This document shows positions 51,996 through 58,802 of a stretch of DNA of 64,000 bases, piece by piece (within the stretch, counting starts at the first letter, position 1; every line of letters begins with the position of its first letter). A program made the translations under genes and the position numbers. This DNA comes from S012-135 sp964423785 (GTDB lineage Bacteria; Desulfobacterota; Desulfobulbia; Desulfobulbales; S012-135). The DNA lies in contig CAYRGZ010000001.1 in assembly GCA_964423785.1 (NCBI GenBank), positions 21,149 to 85,148 on the forward strand, in the 5' to 3' direction. The notes beneath the pieces are model-generated. The model was given only the letters and a program-made list of their open reading frames with translations. It did not search any database and had not been told where the DNA came from.

Positions 51996-54476
51996 ATGGC
52001 CGGCATCTCCGACGTCCTCAATATCGCCAAGCAGGCGATCCTCGCCCACCAGATGTCCATCCAGGTGGCGGGGCACAACGTCGCCAATGTCGATACGCCG
52101 GGGTATACCCGCCAGACCCTGCTCCTCGAGCCGTCCCTGCCGAATCCGTCGCCGGTGGGCCCTGTTGGCAACGGCGTCGAGGCGACGCGCATCCTGCGCC
52201 AGTACGACAGTTTTGCCACCCAGCGTATCATGCAGGCCGAGTCGAATATCAAGAACCTCGATGCCCAGAACCAGGCGATGCGGATGGTGGAGGCGGCCTT
52301 CAACGAGGCACCGGGACTGGCCCTGAACGATCTGCTCAGCAAATTCTGGGATGCCTGGCAGGAGGTGGCCGACAATCCGGAGTCCCTGCCCTCTCGCCAA
52401 AGTCTGGTCCAGCAGGCCGAGTTGCTCGCCTCCCAGTTGCAGTCGATGAGCAACGAGATCGACCGGACCCGCAACGACATCGGCATCAACCTGAAGGCGG
52501 CCATCGATGAGGCCAATTCTCTCATCAACCAGCTCGCCCGTCTCAACGGCGAGATCTCCGCCACCGAGACCCCGCTCAAGAAGGCCAACGACATGCGCGA
52601 CCAGCGTGACACGGTCTTGAAACAACTCTCCGGTCTTCTGGACATCAACTATTTCGAGACCCAGGACGGCAATTATACGGTCATGCTGGCCGATGGCCAT
52701 ACCCTGGTGGAAAACGACGAGAGTTGGAATGTGGGGTGGGAGGATGATTCCCTTGTCTGGATCGGCGAGCGGCGCAACAATCTCGGCGAGTTCGTCGAGG
52801 TCAAGACCTCTATCGGCAAGGGGGCCGAGCTGGGGGGCAAGATCGGGGGATGGCTCGAGATCTACAACCGGCTCGACGCCGCAAATCCCGATAGTTACGC
52901 CGGCCGGCTCGACACCTTCACGCGCTCCTTTATTCGGGAACTCAACCAGCAGCACAGCCAGGGGGTGGGCATGGCGCCGTTCGCCGACGAGTTGCGCGGC
53001 GCGGGGACGGCCAAGGACACCGCGGTGCTCACCGGCACCATCGATACCACGACGGCCAGTACCGACATCCCCGAAGGGACGCTCGTGATCAACAACCGGG
53101 CGGTGGGGCGTATCGACGGCAGCGTGGTGACCAACGGCATCGCCACCGGCAAGGCTTATAACGCCGTCACCGCCATCAACGCCGCCATCACCGGCGTTAC
53201 TGCTCGATTGACCACGCAGGTGGCGGGAACGGCGGTCACCGCCGCGGCGGCCGGCGATGTCGGCCAGACGATCTCCTTCTCCATCGAGGGCCAAACGGTG
53301 AGCTACACGATCCAGGCTGGTGACACCGATGCGGCGACCTTTGCCAATAATTTGGCCTCGGCGATCAACAGTGCCATGACTGCGGCCGGTATCACGGTGG
53401 CCGCCAAGGTGGGGGACGGCACCAACGGCGGCGAGACGAACGCCCTCGTCATTTACAACACTCATACCGGCGATGAATCGACCATTGCCATCCAGGGCAT
53501 CGACAAGTCGGGGATCGAGGCCAAACTCGGCCTGGACAACGACATCTACGAGGCGGACCGTACCCATAATACGGGCCAGGTCTCCTTGTTTTCCGCCGAT
53601 CCGTTCACCGTCGAAGCCGGGGCCACCGACAGCTGGCTGGCCCATTTCGGGTGGGACGGCGGTTCGGTCTCCGCCGACGATACGGCCAACGATGGGCGGT
53701 TTTCCTACGATTTCAACGACGGCGGCGTTGCCAGCAGCCTGCTGGGCTTCGAGTTCGGCACCGATCTCGTCACCGACGATGCCGGATTCGAGCTGTGGAT
53801 CTATAACGATGACGGGACCCTGGCCGTGCCCAAGGCGATTTCCGTTTCTCTGGAACGGGCCTTTACCCTCGACGATGTGGTGACGGCCATCAACGATGCG
53901 GTGGCCGCCGCTGCCACCGGCGGTTCTTCCTGGCTCGCGGCCAGTAACAACGACGGCCAGCTCCTGATCCGCACCGATGGTAAACACACCTTCGCCTTTG
54001 CCAATGATTCGAGCAATCTTTTGCAGGTTGCCGGCCTCAACACCCTGTTCACGGGCGACCGGGCCAGCAATATCGCCGTCAATTCGATCGTCACCGGTGA
54101 TGTCTCCATGGTGGCGGCCGCCACCGTCGGTACGCGCGGCGATATCTTCCGGGGCGACAACTCCAACGCTCTCGCGATCACCAATTTGCAAAGAGACGAG
54201 AGTATCAGTTTCCGGGGACATCCCGACGACAGCTTCGATTCGTTTTACAACTCCCTGGTAGGGGCCATTGGTATCGACGGCCAGAAAATCAAGAACGACC
54301 AGCAGTTCCACGATTTGCTCGCCAATCAGCTTAACGAGATGCGGGATTCCACCTCCGGGGTGTCGCTGGACGAGGAGATGGCCAACCTGATGAAGTATCA
54401 GTACGCCTACACAGCGGCCGCCAAGCTGATCGCCATGTCCGACGAGCTGTTGCAAACTCTCTTGCAGACGGTATAA
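51996..54476 (+). CDS. flgK: Hook-filament junction protein FlgK (HAP1), enlarged
   Basis: An 826-aa protein; many FlgK are 450-650. N-terminal axial helices (IAKQAILAHQMSIQVAGHNVANVDTPGYTRQ) and C-terminal ones (EEMANLMKYQYAYTAAAKLIAMSDELLQTLLQ) are intact. The extra length lies in the outer domain. Residues about 360-568 (GTLVINNRAVGRI through AKVGDGTNGGETNALV to GWDGGSVSADDTANDGRFSYDF) form a module also found in FlgL. It probably forms a surface-exposed D2/D3 domain. Confidence 0.95.
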   Translation: MAGISDVLNIAKQAILAHQMSIQVAGHNVANVDTPGYTRQTLLLEPSLPNPSPVGPVGNGVEATRILRQYDSFATQRIMQAESNIKNLDAQNQAMRMVEAAFNEAPGLALNDLLSKFWDAWQEVADNPESLPSRQSLVQQAELLASQLQSMSNEIDRTRNDIGINLKAAIDEANSLINQLARLNGEISATETPLKKANDMRDQRDTVLKQLSGLLDINYFETQDGNYTVMLADGHTLVENDESWNVGWEDDSLVWIGERRNNLGEFVEVKTSIGKGAELGGKIGGWLEIYNRLDAANPDSYAGRLDTFTRSFIRELNQQHSQGVGMAPFADELRGAGTAKDTAVLTGTIDTTTASTDIPEGTLVINNRAVGRIDGSVVTNGIATGKAYNAVTAINAAITGVTARLTTQVAGTAVTAAAAGDVGQTISFSIEGQTVSYTIQAGDTDAATFANNLASAINSAMTAAGITVAAKVGDGTNGGETNALVIYNTHTGDESTIAIQGIDKSGIEAKLGLDNDIYEADRTHNTGQVSLFSADPFTVEAGATDSWLAHFGWDGGSVSADDTANDGRFSYDFNDGGVASSLLGFEFGTDLVTDDAGFELWIYNDDGTLAVPKAISVSLERAFTLDDVVTAINDAVAAAATGGSSWLAASNNDGQLLIRTDGKHTFAFANDSSNLLQVAGLNTLFTGDRASNIAVNSIVTGDVSMVAAATVGTRGDIFRGDNSNALAITNLQRDESISFRGHPDDSFDSFYNSLVGAIGIDGQKIKNDQQFHDLLANQLNEMRDSTSGVSLDEEMANLMKYQYAYTAAAKLIAMSDELLQTLLQTV

Positions 54477-54509
54477 CCTTCCACGTTCTCCAGTGGCCGA
54501 GGCGCAACC

Positions 54510-57152
54510 ATGCGGACCACCCTGCGCACCATCAACAGCAAGATCCTCTACAATCTGAACCAGCTCACCGAGGAGATGAACCGGCTCAACCAGTCCATCT
54601 CTTCGCAGCGGCAGATGTCCACCCCATCGGACAATCCGGGCAACCTGGTCGCCGCCCTGGGGCTGCGCTCGTCGTTGGCCGAGATCAATCAGTACAAAAA
54701 AAATCTTACCTACGCCTCCACCTTCGTCGATGCATCGGAAGGCGCCCTGCAGCAGATGAAGGATGCGGTCATGCGGGGCAAGGTGTTGGCCCTGAATGCC
54801 ATCAACTCGGCCATGAACAGTGACAACCGGGCCAATATGGCCCTGGAGGTGGCCAACCTCTTCGAACAGGTTGTCACCCTGGCCAATACCCAGGTGAACG
54901 GCAAATATATCTTCGGCGGCTATCGCACAATCGGGTACGACGAGCTGGAGCCGACCCCGTTTGTCATCGACAAGGCGGACGGCTACCGGATCACCGGGAA
55001 CGGGCCGGGCGCTCTCGATACCCGACTCACCGGCACGGTGGACGGCAGCGGCGTTGCCGCCGGCGATCTCACCATCAATGGGACCGCCCTCGGGGCGATT
55101 GCGGCCAGCGCCGGCGCCACGAACGGTTTGTACATGGACAAGGCGGCCGCGGCGGTGAACGCCATCAACGCGCAAGAAGCGACTACCGGCGTGCACGCTT
55201 CCCTCACCACCCTGTACGCCGGTGGCAGCGCCACCGACAACGGCGGCACCGCCACGACGGTCTCCTTCGATTTGAACGGCGTCACCGTTCAATATACGGT
55301 GGCGGCTGGCGCCACCGCCGCCCAGGTGGCGGCGGCCACGGTGGCGGCCATCAACGACGTCTCCGACCAGACCGGGGTGGAGGCGGTGGTGGGCGACGGC
55401 ACCAACGGCGGTGCCGCCAACGCCGTGGTGTTCAAAAATGCCTTGGCCGGCGACGAATCGGCCATCGAGGTCACCAATCTCAGCCCACCGGCCGCCGCCG
55501 GCCTCATTGGATTCGGCTCCTTCAACCAGGCGGCGGACGCAAGCCACAATACCGGCGAGATATCGCTTTCCGGCACTTCGACGTTTGTGCTTGCCAGTCC
55601 CAATGCCGGTGACGATACGGTGCTCGCCGCTCTGGGGCTCGCCGGCGGCGGACTGGGGCTCGCCGACGAGGCCGGTGACGGCGAATTGGTTTACGGCTGG
55701 CGGTTGGGGGCGGGCGATCTCGTCATCAATGGTATCGACGTGCCGGCGGCCAGTAGCGACGGCTATTCCGACGTTTACGCCGATGCCTCGGCCCACGCCC
55801 TGGCGGCGGCCATCAACGCGGTGGCGGACCAGACCGGCGTGCGGGCGGTGATCATTCCCGCCACCCTGCAGGGGGCCGGCGCTGTGAAAGGCGGTAGTCT
55901 CGGCCCCGGCGATCTCATCATCAACGGGGTGGACATCTTTGACAGCGCCACCATCATCAAGGCCGGAGACGAGGATAACGCTCTGCTCGACGCCATCAAC
56001 GCCAAAAGCGGCACGAGCGGCATCGTCGCCACCCGTGATGCCGAGGGCCGCTTGCTCCTCACCCCGATCAACACGCCCATCGAGGCGAGTGACGGAGAGG
56101 GACGCAACCTGCATATCCAGACCTCGGCGGTGGGCGAGGCGGTTACCCAGCTCTCCGGCGGCAGCGGGCCGCAGGACAAGGTGTATTTCGGCTCCCTGCA
56201 ACTGCGGTCCGACCGGCGGTTCGTCCTGGAGACCACGCCTACCATTTCGGACTACGAACCGGGGCTTGCGGTCATCGGCCTCGACGGCGGCCGGTTGCGG
56301 ACCGGCGAGGCGGACGACGAGGCCGGCGACGGCAAGGTCAGTGTCAAGAGCATCATGACCCAGGAGGGCAACGTCCGCTACGCCGGCGATCGGGACCATG
56401 ACATCGCTGTCAAGATCGGCAAACGCTCCACCCTGGAGATCGCCAAGAACGGCCAGGACGCCGTGGCCAGTACCGGGGTGTTCACGGTGCTCAAGAATCT
56501 GGAGCGTTACCTGAAAGGGGAGCATTTCACCAGTGCCGTCGGTATCCATCAGGCGAGCGACGTTACCGCCACCCTGGATTCCGGCGCCACCGGGCTGCCC
56601 GAGGAAGACTTCCAGGATGGCTCCTTCACGGTGACGGTGACCGATACGGCCGTCTATCCACCGCGCACCTTGGATTTTCGCATCGAGGTCAATACTTCCG
56701 AGGATACCCTGGCCGGGGTGGCGGCCCGCATCAACGGCATTCCCGGCATTACCGCCGCCTGGAAGGACGGCTATCTGACCATCGAGTCCGCCGACCCGGA
56801 GCGCTATTCGTTCACCCTCACCGAGCATACCTCCAACTTCCTGGAGCTGGCGGGGATCACCCAGGAGGACATGCAGATTCAGGCCCTGACCGATTCCCTC
56901 GATGAGCTCGACAACGTCATGAACGAGCTCAACGATCGGATCGCCGATTTCGGTTCCCGGGCCAACCGGATCACGGTCCAGAACCAGATGTTCGACAATC
57001 TTGAGTTGGCCGCCAAGGAGAACCTGTCCGAGGTCCAGGACACCGACCTCATCGAGGCCCTGATGCAGTTCAAATCCCGCGAGACCGCCTACCAGGCCGC
57101 CTTGACCGCCGCGGCCCGCACCCTCCAGTTGAGCCTTGTGAATTTCCTGTAG
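54510..57152 (+). CDS. flgL: Hook-filament junction protein FlgL (HAP3), very large
   Basis: An 880-aa protein, against about 300-500 in most bacteria. The flagellin-like N-terminus (ILYNLNQLTEEMNRLNQSISSQRQMSTPSDNPGN) and C-terminus (LDELDNVMNELNDRIADFGSRANRI...LMQFKSRETAYQAAL) are complete, so it is not a fusion artefact. The inserted outer region has three GDLxINGxxx motifs (about residues 184, 400 and 466) of the flagellin_IN type. Residues about 184-395 are homologous to FlgK 360-568, sharing GDGTNGG, GDES and HNTG landmarks. Confidence 0.95.
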   Translation: MRTTLRTINSKILYNLNQLTEEMNRLNQSISSQRQMSTPSDNPGNLVAALGLRSSLAEINQYKKNLTYASTFVDASEGALQQMKDAVMRGKVLALNAINSAMNSDNRANMALEVANLFEQVVTLANTQVNGKYIFGGYRTIGYDELEPTPFVIDKADGYRITGNGPGALDTRLTGTVDGSGVAAGDLTINGTALGAIAASAGATNGLYMDKAAAAVNAINAQEATTGVHASLTTLYAGGSATDNGGTATTVSFDLNGVTVQYTVAAGATAAQVAAATVAAINDVSDQTGVEAVVGDGTNGGAANAVVFKNALAGDESAIEVTNLSPPAAAGLIGFGSFNQAADASHNTGEISLSGTSTFVLASPNAGDDTVLAALGLAGGGLGLADEAGDGELVYGWRLGAGDLVINGIDVPAASSDGYSDVYADASAHALAAAINAVADQTGVRAVIIPATLQGAGAVKGGSLGPGDLIINGVDIFDSATIIKAGDEDNALLDAINAKSGTSGIVATRDAEGRLLLTPINTPIEASDGEGRNLHIQTSAVGEAVTQLSGGSGPQDKVYFGSLQLRSDRRFVLETTPTISDYEPGLAVIGLDGGRLRTGEADDEAGDGKVSVKSIMTQEGNVRYAGDRDHDIAVKIGKRSTLEIAKNGQDAVASTGVFTVLKNLERYLKGEHFTSAVGIHQASDVTATLDSGATGLPEEDFQDGSFTVTVTDTAVYPPRTLDFRIEVNTSEDTLAGVAARINGIPGITAAWKDGYLTIESADPERYSFTLTEHTSNFLELAGITQEDMQIQALTDSLDELDNVMNELNDRIADFGSRANRITVQNQMFDNLELAAKENLSEVQDTDLIEALMQFKSRETAYQAALTAAARTLQLSLVNFL

Positions 57153-57172
57153 CTGGAGTACTCTCGAAACTC

Positions 57173-57190
57173 CGGCGCCAGGAGGCGCCG
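57173..57190 (+). terminator. GC-rich hairpin after flgL (possible terminator or pause)
   Basis: CGGCGCC, loop AGGA, GGCGCCG: a 7-bp GC stem directly behind the flgL stop, without a T run. It may instead stabilise the 3' end or expose an AGGA motif in a loop. Confidence 0.35.
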
Positions 57191-57254
57191 ACCGAGGGTA
57201 CACGGTAACTGCTCACAAGGCTGACAAGAGGAGTTTGGCGCAACACCTCGTCCC

Positions 57255-57375
57255 GTAAGAGCTCACAGGGTGCCGCAGATACGCGAAAGAGGGCTGTTCG
57301 CTATAGTAGATTAGATCCTGATCCTATGCGGACAGCCCGATGACAAAGTAGATGCGGTGCCCTGGGAGCTCTTAC
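57255..57375 (+). repeat. Family 2 structured element, copy 2
   Basis: 121-bp imperfect inverted repeat. Outer arms GTAAGAGCTCACAGGG / CCCTGGGAGCTCTTAC, the same GTGCCGCA / TGCGGTGC wobble section and the same internal loop sequences as copy 1. The inner stem is GGGCTGTTCGCTATAG / CTATGCGGACAGCCC with a longer apical loop. It ends 26 bp before the csrA ATG, so it lies in the csrA leader. Confidence 0.75.
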
Positions 57376-57401
57376 ACAACACGAGAGCCGGAGAGGGATA
57401 C

Positions 57402-57653
57402 ATGTTGATTCTGGCCAGGAAGGCGGGAGAGGCGATCAGGATCGGGGACGACATCGTCATCTGGGTCATGGACGTCCAGGGCAACCAGGCGCGGATCGGT
57501 GTCGATGCGCCGGCCGAGGTACGGGTCCATCGCGAGGAGATTTATCAGCGGATCCTGGAGGAGAACCGGCGGGCCGCCGAACAAAATCCTTCAGATCTGG
57601 CGGCGGTGGCCGATGTTTTTGCAAAGCGCCGGGGGAAAGGGCGGGACCGGTGA
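57402..57653 (+). CDS. csrA: Carbon storage regulator CsrA
   Basis: An 83-aa RNA-binding translational regulator. MLILARKAGEAIRIGDDIVIWVMDVQGNQARIGVDAPAEVRVHREEIY is the complete beta-strand core with the RNA-binding first strand (LILARK) and the VHREE helix region. The C-terminal extension (ILEENRRAAEQNP...RRGKGRDR) is longer than in E. coli and matches flagellar-locus CsrA proteins. FliW, encoded next, is the known protein antagonist. The leader has GGA motifs near the ribosome site (GCCGGAGAGGGATAC), suited to autoregulation. Confidence 0.96.
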   Translation: MLILARKAGEAIRIGDDIVIWVMDVQGNQARIGVDAPAEVRVHREEIYQRILEENRRAAEQNPSDLAAVADVFAKRRGKGRDR

Positions 57654-57708
57654 ACGTACCCGCCGCCCGCGTCGTTCGCCACGAACCATTCGCCATCGAG
57701 GAGAGAAC

Positions 57709-58185
57709 ATGGCTGCTCCCGTATCCATGGAAGAGGATGTGCCCCGGATCACCGTGCAAACCAGCCGGTTCGGACCGGTGGAGATCGATCCGGCCAAGGT
57801 GATCACCATGGTTTCGCCCTTTCTGGGCTTTCCCGACTGCCACAGGTTCTTCCTGCGGCCGCATTCCGAGAATTCCCCCTTTCTTTGGCTCCAGTCCTTG
57901 GACTTGCCGGAGCTGGCCTTCGTCACCATCCAGCCCGGCTTGATCCTGCCCGATTATCGGCCTGAGATTCCGGAGTCGGTACGGCGGGAACTCGAGATGG
58001 CACCGGACAGTGAGCCCGACATTCTGGTCATCCTTACCATCCCGGCCGGCCGACCGGCCGACATGACAGCCAATCTCCTGGGACCGGTGATGCTCAACGT
58101 CGAAAAACGTCTTGCCAAACAGGTGCTTCTCGACCCGAACCGTTACGATCCCTGCTGGCCGGTATTCGAGGCCGAGGCTTCGTAA
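57709..58185 (+). CDS. fliW: Flagellar assembly factor FliW
   Basis: A 158-aa protein. ITVQTSRFGPVEIDPAKVITMVSPFLGFPDCHRFFL and SPFLWLQSLDLPELAFVTIQP are the FliW beta-barrel signature, and the end VEKRLAKQVLLDPNRYDPCWPVF is typical. FliW sequesters CsrA when not bound to flagellin, linking flagellin level to translation. Starts at MAAPVSMEED after GAGGAGAG. csrA and fliW are 55 bp apart. Confidence 0.93.
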   Translation: MAAPVSMEEDVPRITVQTSRFGPVEIDPAKVITMVSPFLGFPDCHRFFLRPHSENSPFLWLQSLDLPELAFVTIQPGLILPDYRPEIPESVRRELEMAPDSEPDILVILTIPAGRPADMTANLLGPVMLNVEKRLAKQVLLDPNRYDPCWPVFEAEAS

Positions 58186-58263
58186 ATTCGTAAAGCCGAG
58201 ACCGGATCTGGTGGTTCTGGGCGGGTGATACGGCGGGAATCGGGCGAAAGAAGAGGGAGGAGA

Positions 58264-58569
58264 TCAGTCGAGGAGGGCGTCCTGGAGCAGGCTGCGCAGC
58301 ATCTTGTCGGCCACGGCGTAGGGGTCGATGGAGTATTTGCCGCGTTCGATGCGCTCCTTGAGTTCCCGGATGCGGTCTTCCCGTACCTCGGGGGTCTGGT
58401 CGAGAATTTCCCGCATCTTTTGGACATCGGCGCTGCCGGCAGACAGCTCCACCCGGTCGGCCGGCGTGGCCTGGGTGGCCACCTTCGGCTCGACGGCGGC
58501 CTTGCCGTCGGTCTTCTTGACCTGGACCTTGTCGGTCTTGATCTGGGGAGAGAGAGGGGTGAGCTTCAT
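58264..58569 (-). CDS. flgM: Anti-sigma-28 factor FlgM
   Basis: A 101-aa protein. The N-terminus is Lys-rich and probably disordered. The C-terminal half DRVELSAGSADVQKMREILDQTPEVREDRIRELKERIERGKYSIDPYAVADKML is the FlgM sigma-28-binding helix set, with the classic GKYSIDPYAVADKML end. It holds FliA inactive until hook completion. It is divergent from the operon and carries its own sigma-28 promoter, so its product is replenished when FliA is free. Confidence 0.93.
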   Translation of the reverse strand: MKLTPLSPQIKTDKVQVKKTDGKAAVEPKVATQATPADRVELSAGSADVQKMREILDQTPEVREDRIRELKERIERGKYSIDPYAVADKMLRSLLQDALLD

Positions 58570-58635
58570 GGCCTGGTACCGTTCGTCCGTGAACGGGGTT
58601 GCCTCCTTGCAGGTTGCCTCATGTTCCTATTTACC

Positions 58636-58662
58636 ATATCGGCTCGGCGGAAACAAACTTAA
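58636..58662 (-). promoter_or_regulatory. Sigma-28 (FliA) promoter of flgM
   Basis: The minus strand reads TTAAGTTT, 11 bp, GCCGATAT, against consensus TAAAGTTT-N11-GCCGATAA. Transcription would start near 58628, giving a leader of about 60 nt that contains AAGGAGG about 30 bp upstream of the ATG. Confidence 0.85.
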
Positions 58663-58687
58663 AAAATAATGATGCAACCGGAAAAAA

Positions 58688-58785
58688 GATAATCCCGTAA
58701 AAAAATCGCAGTCGGTCCAGGCCTGACACGATAATTCAACGGGTTGCACACCGTGAACTCGATGGAATCGTAAAAAGTCGAATCA
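58688..58785 (+). repeat. Family 1 dispersed repeat, copy J (3' variant)
   Basis: Core GGTCCAGGCCTGACACGATAAT and CGTGAACTCGATGGAATCG are conserved, but the second hairpin arm is replaced by TAAAAAGTCGAATCAAGGAG. The AAGGAG in this tail is the polA ribosome binding site. Confidence 0.75.
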
Positions 58786-58802
58786 AGGAGTTCCGCACGT
58801 CC

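Noticed and set aside
51972..57203. A 1743-codon open frame on the minus strand opposite flgK and flgL
   Set aside because: It mirrors the whole length of two certain flagellar genes. GC-rich third positions keep the antisense frame open, and its low-complexity Gly/Val/Asp-rich peptide matches nothing.
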